DNA of 64,000 nucleotides from Coleophoma eucalyptorum (GCA_026120035.1 JALRME010000012.1:620001-684000), one strand, 5' to 3'; shown: positions 47,001 to 54,152, counted from the stretch's first letter. A program made the numbers and translations. Notes: generated by a model not told the origin, from the sequence alone.

Positions 47001-50000
47001 GCGGGATCTTCGGGTGTAGATTATTTCCCACCTGCGGATGATACCAACGTTTCTCTCAGCCACCAAGATCCTGCATATGCAGAAGCCATCCTTCCTAGCA
47101 CAGGGGATGGCTTAGAGCAAGAGTCTGCCAAATCTGTAGACAAGCCTGTGGACTCAACAAAGAGTGGTTTAGACGTTGGCTTCAGTGAAGAACAGCTTAG
47201 ACTTGCAAAGCAGATGCAAGAAGAATTCAGCGCTGGAAGCAAGAAATCAAAGAAGGACAAGAAGAAGCGACAGAGCAGTCTTCCTCCTGCTTCAGAGGTC
47301 GAAGAACCACGCGCCAGAGACCTCGACGATGTAAAGGATGATCACCCAAGGTCAAGAAGTCTTTCTGCAGATCCTCAAAACGTGGCTGGTACGTCCATGG
47401 ACAGTGAACGCAAGCCACTATATAGCGATGAACAGTTAGAGCTTGCTCGGCAACTCAAAGCGGAGCAAGAATCGGGCGGTAAAAAGAGCAAGAAAGACAA
47501 GAAGAAACGGTCAGGACTATCTAGATCGTCCACGTATGATGATTTTGCTCAGGAATACCCCGAAGAGGTGCCGGTTGAGACTGCGGAATTAGCTACAGCC
47601 ACTCCAGACCTGGAAATTACTGATGACCAAAAGCCAGACGGGTTTGCTGCAGGATATCAGGAGGACCAGCTATCGCTAGCCCGTCAACTACAGGCTGAAT
47701 TTGGTTCTGCCTCTGGTAAGAAATCCAAGAAAGACAAGAAACGGCGTAGTACTTCACAAACACCGATCGAGGAGCGAGAGCCGACCGGTGATTATTTTGG
47801 TGATGTTCAACCACTGTCAGCATTAGTGGACGAAGGAGGTCTAGAGCGTGAAGCTACCCCTGACCAGACAGGCAAAGATACACCAGATGGCTTGACTGCT
47901 GGTTACCGCGAAGAACAACTCGAGCTGGCTCGTCAATTGAAGGAAGAATTTGGATCCGGGTCCAAGAAATCCAAGAAAGGGAAGAAACGAGAAAGCCTTT
48001 TACGCACTGCCACCGAGGATGACTTTTCTTCTGAAAACTTCGTCACACCAATGGAGGAGCCAAGCCAGCTCTCCATTGATCAAGAAGATGCCAGCCAGAC
48101 GCAAACACCTAACCCTGATGAGGAGTTCGCCCTTCCTACCAAGAAATCCAAGAAGGGGAAGAAAGGCCAAAGTCTCTCCGAGGCTGTCAGTGAAAGTTTC
48201 TTAGCTCAAGAGAAAGCAAGACAAGACCAGGATGAGCAAGTCGCTGTTGAGAGTCCCGCAGATGTCAATACAGAAGCAGAGTTCTCCGTGCCTTCGACCA
48301 AGAAATCGAAAAAAGACAAGAAAAGACAAAGCCTGCTTCGACATGCCACCGAAGATGATTTCTCTTCTGATTACCCGGCAAAAGAATCTGAGGATTTCTC
48401 AGCGCCTGCGACTCCAATAGAATCTACACCAGTAGAAGAGTTCATCTCGCCATCGAAGAAGTCTAAGAAAGATAAGAAAGACAAGAAGCGACAGAACTTG
48501 CTGCGAGGTACAACCGAGGACGACTTTTCTTCTGACAATCCTGCCAAAGAAGCAGAAGACTTTCCATCGGAGCAAACTGCTTTAGAAACTGCGCCAGAAG
48601 CAGAGTCCGCCTTTTCTACAAAGAAATTGAAGGACAAGAAACAGCAAACCCTCATGGACGATGAGCCCATGGAAGACGTACCGGAATCTACCTCCAAAAC
48701 TCTCGAAGAATCTGTCGTGGCGGAAAGTGCTCTCGAACCCGGTGTAGTTGAAACTTCCACCGACCCCATTACCGCTGATCCCGAGGATGAATTTGCACTC
48801 CCGTCGAAGAAATCTAAAAAGAATAAGAAGAACCGTCAGAGCCAACTACTTGATACGATGGATGGTGTTGATGCCGATAGTGCTGCGGTAGAGCCAAAGG
48901 CCGAACAACTATCTGTTGACGTACCCGATAGCATTAATACTGGACTTGAAGCAGCTGTAGCTAACCCAGAGGATGAATTCGCACCTGTGTCGAAGAAAAA
49001 ATCGAAAAAGGATAAGAAGCGTCAGAGCTTGGTGCCCGACAATGACCCACCTGCTGAAGTACTTGATGAGTCCCACAAACCGGAACATTTGGACATCACT
49101 GAACAGCCCACTGAATCCATTACGGCAGTCCCAGATGATGATTTCGCTCCGGTCTTTAAAAAGAAGTCAAAAAAGGACAAGAAGCGCCAGAGTTTCGTTC
49201 CTGATGATGACGCACTTACTAAAGTATTTGATGTATCCAAAGAGCCAGAAGATATGGGAGCCATCGAAGAGCCCATTGAATCTGCTACAGCAGTTCCGGC
49301 TGATGATTTCGCTTCCGTCTCAAAGAAGAAGTCAAAAAAGGACAAGAAGCGCCAGAGTTTTGTTCCTGATGACGGCCAACCTGCTGAAGTACTTGAGGTG
49401 TCCAAAGAGCCAGAAGATATGGAAGCCATCGAAGAGCCCATTGAAATTGCTACAGCAGTTCCGGCTGATGATTTCGCTCCCATCTCAAAGAAGAAGTCAA
49501 AAAAGGACAAGAAACGACAGAGTTTGGCCCTGGACGACGACACATATTCCCAGACAGTTACTGAGGCTCAGGAAGCTACTCCAGCTGCAGATTCGGAGAC
49601 GCCTGGAACAGGGCAACAAGAGCCTGCTGACGACTTGAGCCAGGATTTCGGCGCCAATCCCGAGGGCGAGCCTGCGTTCGTACCAGAGTTGACAGACAAG
49701 AAAGACCAGAGCTTATCACCCATCGATGATACTACCAACGATATAGCGCAAGATACGGTTGATAATGTCGAATCAACTGACCCTGAACCTGCTGCACCTG
49801 ATGTTGAAGAAGAGTTTCAGTCCACAAGCAAGAAATCTAAAAAGGGCAAGAAGAATCGCAAAAGCATGCTCGGTTCGTCCTCTTTTGTCGATAGTTCCGA
49901 TGCCATTATCGACAAAGGTGAGACTCTGATGGAGGATACGAAAGCTCTCGATAACAAGCCTTTCACTGTTGTAGAACAGGATGAAGAATTTGGATTTGGA

Positions 50001-53000
50001 ACCAAGAAGTCCAAGAAAGACAAGAAAAAGCGTCAGAGTATGCAAGAATCTTCTGCGTTCGACACTGCTGCAAGCATTCTTCCAGCGGAGGAGGCTGTGC
50101 AGTCTGATGTATTCAAAATGGACGAGGGCAAAGATGTGACCATGGAGAATCAGTCAGAGGAACTCGAGTACTCGACCAAGTCAAAAAAGGACAAGAAGAA
50201 ATGCCAAAGCCTCCCTTCTGACCTCTTGCCGGTAGAAACAGTTACAACAGAACCACTGTCTCAAGAGCCGGAACCAATCGAAGCTCAAGCGGTGGAAGAG
50301 CAAAGTCCCTCGGGAATTCTAGCTGGTGAAGAGGTTCGAGATGAGATGAAAGCCGCAGAAGAGCTCGCTGTAACGACCGGAGCGGACACTTCAGACGCAA
50401 CATTCGAAAATCTCGGCCGAAAGTTGTCAAAGAAGGACAAGAAAAAGCGTCAGGCCAATGCTGGTGTGGTTGCAGCTCAAGAAGAGCCTTTTGCAGAACA
50501 GACACCCGCTTCTTCGTCCTGGGCTGATGAGATGGAGGAGGCCCAAGATTCCAAAGTCGAGCCTTCGGAAGATTTCTTTAAACCCACCAAGAAAGGCAAG
50601 AAAGGCAAGAAAGGCAAGAAGAACCAAAGCTGGGATGATTCTATGCCTACCGCAGACGTTCTGGCTCCAAACACAGAACCCGGATCGCCAAGAGAAGTTG
50701 GAGATGCACTTACTGCTGCGCCCGAGCCAGCACAAACAGGCCATGGCATAGTCCGGAGCACCACGGAACCTAAGGAAGAGCATAATATTCTTACAGCCCT
50801 TGCAACAGCCGGTGCTGGGCTGACCGTTACAGCACTTACAAAGGCCGAGGGAAGTCAAGCGGATCTTCAACTTGCAGATGCCAAACCTTTCGTGGAGCCG
50901 AAGACACAGGATGTGAAAGTTGATACACCTACCAGAAAACTGTCTAAAAAGGAAAAGCGCAAGAAGAATCTGGACAAGAGGACGCCTCGAGAAGATGACA
51001 TATTTGACGATCCAGTCCTATGGGAAGGAAAGGATCCAAAATCGCACGAAGAAATACAAGCTGGTGACAACGATGGCAGCGATGATGGGTTCTGGTCGCC
51101 TCCGAAACAGGAAGAGGAAGCGCCAATCTACGAAGAGCCTGTTTCAATGACAGAGCCAAGCCATGCCCACGATCCAACACAAGTGTCTGCTCCGCAGGAG
51201 TTTGTTCAAGAGCCCTTGACACTTTTTTCGGCTGTCAAAAATGATGATCTAGCCACCGGGATGGATCGCAACCTCTCAACAGATATTCAAGAAAGCACAA
51301 ACAATGCTGAACTGGACGTATTAACAAAGGTCGCCCAAGGCTCACCTGTTGAAAACCCGTCAAAGCAATTGAATGACATTCCAAATGATCTCGCTGAATC
51401 TTCGACGAAGAAAGACAAGAAAGACAAGAAAAAGAAGAACCGCGTTGCTGAACTTTATCTGTCTCTAGAAGAACAACCATCGGAGCCAGTAGAGACGTCC
51501 GAAAAAGCAAAGAAAGACAATCGCGTCTCTGAAATCTACATGCCACTTGAAGAGATTTCATCAGAGCCTACTGATTTAGTGGAACAGAAAAAGCACAATC
51601 GATCAGCTGAAGTGTATACGCCTTTCGAGGAAAAGGCATCCGAAGCAGAGCCAGTCAAAGAGACAAGTCTTGCTCAAATCCCGGTCATCGTTCGAGACGT
51701 GGCGGAAGCGAGCCCATCTCTGTCCAACAGTCCCATACCACCTTTGAGCGCTAGCAAGTTCCGTCAGTCTGGATCATTTGCATTACCAATCTTGTCAGAA
51801 GAACTCGAGCCTAGAAAGGTCGATCCCATCCCTCGAGGCCTTGGTACCCCAGATATCAATCGAGATAGCGCATTCGTCACAGAATCACCAACCCCTTACC
51901 ATAGAGGTCAGGTACATGATCAAGAACCAATTCGTGACAGTGGCGTCCACCTACGGGACTATTCACCTGGTGGCAAAGGCCGGTCAGTCACTTCTACAGA
52001 CGATGCTATTGCACGTCTTTCGTGGCCTTCTGTCAATGAAGACACTGAGACTGTAGATCTATTTCACTCTCAACGGTCCAAAGCAGAACGATCCATAACC
52101 CCCTCAAGAGACATTCAGCCACAGAAGCTCAAGGAATCAAAATATGGCGATCTGAGATCGGTAAGGCCTTTGGCAGACAAGATCAAACCATTCAATGATG
52201 GCATCATTGGAACGGGAACCGTTGCAGCTCGCGTTGCTGCTATGCAGAGCCAGAGCGCGGGTCCAAATTACTCTAGTCGAGAGCAACAGCGGCCATCTAG
52301 TGGTCAAAGTCAAAGATCGACTTCAAATATCAATCGTATGCGGACACCAGATCCAAAAATCACGAGGCCAGAAAGTGTTAGTAGCAACCGCTCAACTGCA
52401 TCCTCGACGCATTCGCTCCGCCGTACTGATCGGAGATTTAGCGGGGATTTGAGGTCTCTCAGTCAACGAAGCAAGCTGGACCTCGCTAAAGAAGCTGAGC
52501 TCGCGGCCATTACAGCCACCTCAATTACAGCAGCATCAAATGTGATCGCAAACAACTCCACTCCTTCAGCAAACGAAGGCCGCGTCCGAGCCAAGGATAA
52601 GGACATGGCCGATGTCTATGTAAGTCTTCGTGCCAATCCGACCGCAGAAGATGGGCTAACCACCGCACAGGATGGATTTGGTGAGGGGCGACTGGGGTCT
52701 CCAAGGTCTCCGACCCGACCGCATAGCATGCGACGACGACAAAGCATGCAAGTCCTTGACCTCGAAACGCGACTCGAACAATTATCTGCCGAGAACCGGG
52801 CTCTTGCTGAAGCAAAAGAGATAGCAGAGCATACTCTGCAGACGACTCAACATGCAGCTGCGTCATTGGCTGATCGCGATGCTGAAATCGACAGCTTGAA
52901 AGCGTCGCTGGACTGGTTACATCGGGAGGTCAACCGACTTACAGAAGTGAATGACGGACTCACCAGTGCGAACGTTACACTTGGCAACCAATACAATGAT

Positions 53001-54152
53001 AGATATGGGCAGCTCGAGACGCAACATAATCAAGCAACGCGCGAACTGCAAGATATGCGCTCCGCACACAACAATCTGGCAGTGGACAATAACGAGGTGC
53101 AAGCCAGTCTGGCAGCGAAAGACGAGGAGATTGCGCAGCTGCGCTCAGAGCTGGAGGCAGCAAAGGAAAGAATCAGGACGATGCAGCGGGAGATTCTGGC
53201 ATCGAAAGCCAACGACAGCGAGTTCCTTGTTGTAAGGGATGAGGACTATTTCGACGTAGCTTGCCAGCAATTATGCCAGCACGTTCAACAGTGGGTTCTG
53301 AGATTCTCAAAGTTCTCCGATATGAGAGCCTGCAGATTGACAAGAGAGATTAATAACGACAAAATCATTGATCGCTTGGACAACGCCATTCTGGACGGGT
53401 CAGATGTTGACGACTACCTTGCGGATAGAGTCAAACGCAGGGATGTCTTCATGTCCATGACTATGACTATGGTTTGGGAATTCATATTCACTCGCTACCT
53501 ATTTGGCATGGATCGTGAGCAGCGACAAAAGCTGAAGTCGTTAGAAAAGCTGCTACTTGAAGTTGGTCCGCCAGCAGCAGTCCATCTATGGCGCGCAACA
53601 ACCCTGACATTGCTGTCAAAACGTCAAGCATTCCTCCAGCAAAGAGAACAGGATACTGAGGCTGTTGTGAATGAGATCCTCAACACGTTATTTGAGATCT
53701 TACCACCACCCAGTCAACTAGAAGATCAGATTGGACAACAGCTGAGAAGAGTCATGAAAGCAGCGGTCGACCTTTCAATTGAGATGCGTACTCAGAGGGC
53801 AGAATATATGATGTTGCCGCCACTTCAACCTGAGTACGATGCCAATGGCGAGTTGGCTAGCAAGGTTACGTTCAATGCCGCACTCATGAACGAACGCAGT
53901 GGGGACACAGTGTCCAATGAAGACCTTGAAGGACAAAAGGCTGTAGTTCGGGTCGTTCTCTTCCCCCTCGTGGTCAAGAAGGGCGATGATAGAGGAGATG
54001 GTGATGAAGAGATTGTCGTTTGTCCAGCCCAAGTACTGGTCGCCAAACCAAAGAAGACCGGCACAGGCAGCCACGACAATAGATCAAGAGTCAGCATGCA
54101 GAGTAACATGCCTGCACCTGAATATACGGAAGGGATGGAGAATAGTATCTAA
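38079..54152 (+). CDS. Giant 'involucrin repeat' protein, candidate leashin (Woronin-body/septal-pore tether)
   Basis: One intronless ORF of 5357 residues. The N-terminus (1-120) is basic and Ser-rich. Residues ~420-560 are an Arg/Glu/Lys stretch. Most of the rest alternates acidic Pro/Glu spacers with Lys clusters of the type SKKSKKKKGK or KKSKKDKKKRQS. One class is followed by a LDWEPEPE block (~2035-2900), another preceded by an ARQL helix (~3034-3300). Seven Gly/Ala-rich hydrophobic segments punctuate it. The C-terminus has a coiled coil (~4890-5045) and a compact helical domain (~5048-5325, with ACQQLCQHVQQWVLRFSKF). Such proteins are annotated 'involucrin repeat protein' in fungi. Size, single giant exon, disordered repeat middle and conserved ends match leashin (LAH), which links Woronin bodies to septal pores. 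That assignment is inference. Confidence 0.75.
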   Translation: MADRSRRSPEGSVRRRKEYTRAEYDERQRMRSRNDSISLSSSSSSSYIDISRTFPRNRFGGVLKTFFTAPSEHRRRLRRRRSGRLASHSNSSSSSVNSDLAYGTGFLKKHRHGHARSRKGKESERGRESDRERERPGLGRRAATDAEIIAVGAGLAALAKKQNEMDLRHARDGKTSEIYMSKETRESRIRGESGPSRGLAPSKISYGSDTFDEDGWESASDAESEFSVDSKLAYGSVVNSNVWGPTPRPPQPRRTDSIVDPRLFGPNNSLHGLVTEPVGFQDVEIHYHSDFGQSPEVPLPHPESNSSTTNITLQQVFPIGTSDPSRFEAGRGSVVSSQPEAYVSRPAPIPIQQPQPVTPVSQSVYEPVYTTRTESGGILKKSSSSSGRGKSLAEAALAGVAGAAIGAALSSDRKSDRGDKSRVDDDTPSRRKSGSSKSDSGKEERRRDKRGSPDREDRKERRREKEREMEREKEREEESRRDKKREKRRDETREETKEERRERRRSERRGEEPRSKSEVSSSEVSRVVDPFQFQVADDAFPTPDIDGSFQSATHRRHESVPTVVTVDREPEFARKRSSSIKERPVGVRSESGRDYADRDARDTRYTRSEVHDERRTFEDAQHFYEETEHSTAPIAAAAMGAAVAAVAVEGYRESRSERRRGERRGEYDEYDSKSRVTESEEVRDKIQEEADRAYREIVMARKIASNVIRSRTPSPDASIVDKYTSRHDEPEVIEIVTPPEMEHHKQKGPYDAPNADCEIDHVLTPKDFENFTSPIRTSADFSYFSRDYRTSKDRPLLNLVQPTPIPSPLPEKQEPRNEPSQSQPKQSKYDRDVQSEVAKPTQPKADKYESRSDVGQPRHYEDRGRGRSVPSYEPETTQSPTASTISKAVTWGENETKHFEVESPSHSPVRSRDQVDEPRPSSSSSKSTGWGAIAAGIMGAGAAAAIANGSDTGSKSKPLENGHENTSSYEYRGIVVEPESPPRSSERRSSPPATGPKPTSSQSSHIPGAFDDDLDFTATLAAGLQDTGFDPNIVINDPTYRRRTSPPGSNGPEPDPRVYKAPFAETVTDLGVFQADSPGHEGAPPVQGFIEGEVLDTPRDDPAGQDEFDEWPTKLSKKEQKKRDKAARRQSGDVTPLDEIPATKDIVEEPEEYFEPKLSKKDQKKRDKEARRQSSLAEDATPSEEPTSSRSLVEEPESYFETPKKSKKKSKKGSSYDDYEDDQQDSRSMVSVPVDAYRDVQNGEASVITSAVDDWDTPKKSKKKSKRDSDRFDSPSHSRPSSEVGSELERSSSKKSKDKSKRRSEQYDVDPTEVPLPMATPSEVSRDDYDERKTRRSNRDSDIFDSAYRGESRSVVSAGASRYDDDETRKSKKKHRSSRDDDDAKSVASAPAGDEWEESKKSKKKDKKSSSGFFGLFGSKSEPEPKETSKDDWDEPKKKKKSKRSSTIDSSSDIYNGNGHANGTGSRISLGNGDDGNGYRSDEDKRKRDSFLANPGTLGAGVGLAGAALAIAAQHQHSNAATADREFAEATNPEISDLPFRQQYQDEQLLSSTPETFDPEITERDFRPSIDPQYGDLLPLPPSSPPSPDIDLTEDLPKLPESRPSTPEEQRLPTRDRSARRSMYETPMKSPSHSAVPLNFVMRNRSIPSSPILSRASPSASPAASNQDILSAHRSRPRPTSWDSTKEFKPLYLVESNRRPSINQQTEPDEPLPALPSSTRSSRSSSQLEVDETSKEDGPQDQTTESSERPVTTPLSINTTVPASEFLGSQESTPRAKNISQSIDGTLEVSQISTSTESLNDSGHARSFPEPSHEDTGKDVPSADAVGAITLASSLGYFASAHASKPTDKSWLDSLPSHPDQTQEPSPVDPMTKDRSSYLLNSSPPSNFDMETHALPQIEEPEVGDILDSSEGIGLGVHKGPELESLSSVNAAKEIDTSNDIPFEPPSLSQAATVVGTEEQELIETEPKDNLDGFPLTKSKKDRKKDKKKSKLSRSSTQEDISFSQTSSEAAIGTPPVADDFDSFETKKSKKKKAKSNFDWEPEPEPEPVSEPVVEAEPELPSHSSVKEVEATEAANEPEAFTTPSKKSKKKKGKSNLDWEPEPEITPEPGSVSEPAETSVNPTEPVEEPQQEPEPEQIVTPSSKKSKKNKKGKASLDWEPEPEAASQPEPLPESAEIIVDPIEPVEEPQQEPEPEQFVTPSSKKSKKNKKGKASLDWEPEPEAASQPESILAPEITDKEIGTQEAIEESLPAPETEQFVTTSSKKNKKKAKSVLDWEPEPEVESQHEPESAVESSEKLIETATDPEPEREFTSTSSKKNKKKKKGKSTLDWEPEVEAESKPVPELKIAPEPTEIEVAKAAEDIQPEAVDELTGKEIQETEAISKPEPEHVSASVEEDVGAKKAIEEATPEQPTTSSKKNKKKGKQNLDWEPEPEEVPLESAEAKAEAQPIEEKPDPTHITNEPEPFHTKGIEQLPTHQEEHIVPSSEEVIEPALKGDIEQTQETKPNVEIQPLQGETKLVSNEQQPELLPNEQGDDSTAGHETVPQSNANEVDVQPEPVEDFEQFSTPVSKKGKTKKGKSSLDWTTEPDIIPESADKDIQGAAIAEEMEQFTTPISKKSKKKKAKATLDWEPEPEFQLESTQAESAPEPSIVTDDVAKDVEVLETTEEPEQFTKLTSKKSKKKKGKAILDWEPESEPQLETLPKVEPQTEPSALELMDNKLEAPAETENLSIPASTAKSAAEGEPESESQLLSELQPKPEPELLPQSLENVADVTQTPEEVVMSTAKKSKKKKGKSISDWEPEPESQLEPQAEPEAKALAEATKDDLETSEVVYEADEFITTSSKKSKKKGKKAKAWEIDDEPAADATSVQPQVEEPETYVIAGSKKSKKKSKKAQNWEPDDHNPSETVTELEQSFDSAPLPGSPPESDLSKEQIPPSDGALDPLSQSKLTPGGELGAPSSTAATPWFTATEEPAGSSGVDYFPPADDTNVSLSHQDPAYAEAILPSTGDGLEQESAKSVDKPVDSTKSGLDVGFSEEQLRLAKQMQEEFSAGSKKSKKDKKKRQSSLPPASEVEEPRARDLDDVKDDHPRSRSLSADPQNVAGTSMDSERKPLYSDEQLELARQLKAEQESGGKKSKKDKKKRSGLSRSSTYDDFAQEYPEEVPVETAELATATPDLEITDDQKPDGFAAGYQEDQLSLARQLQAEFGSASGKKSKKDKKRRSTSQTPIEEREPTGDYFGDVQPLSALVDEGGLEREATPDQTGKDTPDGLTAGYREEQLELARQLKEEFGSGSKKSKKGKKRESLLRTATEDDFSSENFVTPMEEPSQLSIDQEDASQTQTPNPDEEFALPTKKSKKGKKGQSLSEAVSESFLAQEKARQDQDEQVAVESPADVNTEAEFSVPSTKKSKKDKKRQSLLRHATEDDFSSDYPAKESEDFSAPATPIESTPVEEFISPSKKSKKDKKDKKRQNLLRGTTEDDFSSDNPAKEAEDFPSEQTALETAPEAESAFSTKKLKDKKQQTLMDDEPMEDVPESTSKTLEESVVAESALEPGVVETSTDPITADPEDEFALPSKKSKKNKKNRQSQLLDTMDGVDADSAAVEPKAEQLSVDVPDSINTGLEAAVANPEDEFAPVSKKKSKKDKKRQSLVPDNDPPAEVLDESHKPEHLDITEQPTESITAVPDDDFAPVFKKKSKKDKKRQSFVPDDDALTKVFDVSKEPEDMGAIEEPIESATAVPADDFASVSKKKSKKDKKRQSFVPDDGQPAEVLEVSKEPEDMEAIEEPIEIATAVPADDFAPISKKKSKKDKKRQSLALDDDTYSQTVTEAQEATPAADSETPGTGQQEPADDLSQDFGANPEGEPAFVPELTDKKDQSLSPIDDTTNDIAQDTVDNVESTDPEPAAPDVEEEFQSTSKKSKKGKKNRKSMLGSSSFVDSSDAIIDKGETLMEDTKALDNKPFTVVEQDEEFGFGTKKSKKDKKKRQSMQESSAFDTAASILPAEEAVQSDVFKMDEGKDVTMENQSEELEYSTKSKKDKKKCQSLPSDLLPVETVTTEPLSQEPEPIEAQAVEEQSPSGILAGEEVRDEMKAAEELAVTTGADTSDATFENLGRKLSKKDKKKRQANAGVVAAQEEPFAEQTPASSSWADEMEEAQDSKVEPSEDFFKPTKKGKKGKKGKKNQSWDDSMPTADVLAPNTEPGSPREVGDALTAAPEPAQTGHGIVRSTTEPKEEHNILTALATAGAGLTVTALTKAEGSQADLQLADAKPFVEPKTQDVKVDTPTRKLSKKEKRKKNLDKRTPREDDIFDDPVLWEGKDPKSHEEIQAGDNDGSDDGFWSPPKQEEEAPIYEEPVSMTEPSHAHDPTQVSAPQEFVQEPLTLFSAVKNDDLATGMDRNLSTDIQESTNNAELDVLTKVAQGSPVENPSKQLNDIPNDLAESSTKKDKKDKKKKNRVAELYLSLEEQPSEPVETSEKAKKDNRVSEIYMPLEEISSEPTDLVEQKKHNRSAEVYTPFEEKASEAEPVKETSLAQIPVIVRDVAEASPSLSNSPIPPLSASKFRQSGSFALPILSEELEPRKVDPIPRGLGTPDINRDSAFVTESPTPYHRGQVHDQEPIRDSGVHLRDYSPGGKGRSVTSTDDAIARLSWPSVNEDTETVDLFHSQRSKAERSITPSRDIQPQKLKESKYGDLRSVRPLADKIKPFNDGIIGTGTVAARVAAMQSQSAGPNYSSREQQRPSSGQSQRSTSNINRMRTPDPKITRPESVSSNRSTASSTHSLRRTDRRFSGDLRSLSQRSKLDLAKEAELAAITATSITAASNVIANNSTPSANEGRVRAKDKDMADVYVSLRANPTAEDGLTTAQDGFGEGRLGSPRSPTRPHSMRRRQSMQVLDLETRLEQLSAENRALAEAKEIAEHTLQTTQHAAASLADRDAEIDSLKASLDWLHREVNRLTEVNDGLTSANVTLGNQYNDRYGQLETQHNQATRELQDMRSAHNNLAVDNNEVQASLAAKDEEIAQLRSELEAAKERIRTMQREILASKANDSEFLVVRDEDYFDVACQQLCQHVQQWVLRFSKFSDMRACRLTREINNDKIIDRLDNAILDGSDVDDYLADRVKRRDVFMSMTMTMVWEFIFTRYLFGMDREQRQKLKSLEKLLLEVGPPAAVHLWRATTLTLLSKRQAFLQQREQDTEAVVNEILNTLFEILPPPSQLEDQIGQQLRRVMKAAVDLSIEMRTQRAEYMMLPPLQPEYDANGELASKVTFNAALMNERSGDTVSNEDLEGQKAVVRVVLFPLVVKKGDDRGDGDEEIVVCPAQVLVAKPKKTGTGSHDNRSRVSMQSNMPAPEYTEGMENSI
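44185..46790 (+). repeat. Array of [Lys cluster]-x-LDWEPEPE coding repeats
   Basis: About eleven copies of a Lys-cluster followed by (L/F/S)DW and an acidic WEPEPE or related tail occur here, at irregular spacings of roughly 45-155 residues, plus two degenerate copies at the right end (AWEIDDEP, NWEPDDHN). The Trp-acid block is the best-conserved part, while the linkers vary in length and sequence. Strong opposite charges in each unit suggest a disordered, self-associating chain or a docking motif. Function is not known. Confidence 0.8.
44451..44762 (+). repeat. Recent tandem duplication of a 177-nt (59-residue) unit
   Basis: 44451-44585 and 44628-44762 are aligned at an offset of 177 bases and differ at only three positions over 135 bases by eye. 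The offset is a multiple of three, so the reading frame is kept. The low divergence, compared with the scattered neighbours, points to a recent in-frame duplication or gene conversion inside the array. Confidence 0.85.
47178..47990 (+). repeat. Four copies of an EQLxLARQL helix plus SKKSKKDKK module
   Basis: Copies begin at 47178, 47415, 47652 and 47901 (residues 3034, 3113, 3192 and 3275). Each has an aromatic residue, then [ED][ED]QL-x-LA[RK]Q[LM]-x-x-E, followed by a Gly/Ser turn and a Lys cluster. The first three are exactly 237 bases (79 residues) apart and the fourth follows after 249. The helix is amphipathic with Leu at i, i+2/3 and i+6, so it could be a binding helix. Confidence 0.8.
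49029..49523 (+). repeat. Three tandem 165-nt (55-residue) units
   Basis: Units 49029-49193, 49194-49358 and 49359-49523 are each exactly 165 bases and end in KKKSKKDKKRQS. Each carries an acidic spacer with a VPxDDFA block before the Lys cluster. Units two and three are the closest in sequence. Exact equal length shows a young in-frame expansion. Confidence 0.85.
51441..51680 (+). repeat. Three NR-x-[AS]E-x-Y motif repeats near the C-terminal part
   Basis: Short repeats of the form NRVAELYLSLEE, NRVSEIYMPLEE and NRSAEVYTPFEE start at 51441, 51522 and 51600, 26-27 residues apart, each with a PSEP- or SEP-like acidic tail. Related single copies, DMADVYVSL at 52605 and SEIYMS near 38605, occur elsewhere in the same protein. 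The conserved Tyr in an acidic, hydrophobic context suggests a short linear binding motif. Confidence 0.7.

Noticed and set aside
44000..50650. Repeat blocks read as a CRISPR-like or transposon array
   Set aside because: The repeats are in frame, vary in length and encode Lys and Glu-rich segments inside one open reading frame; there are no constant spacers, terminal repeats or transposase.
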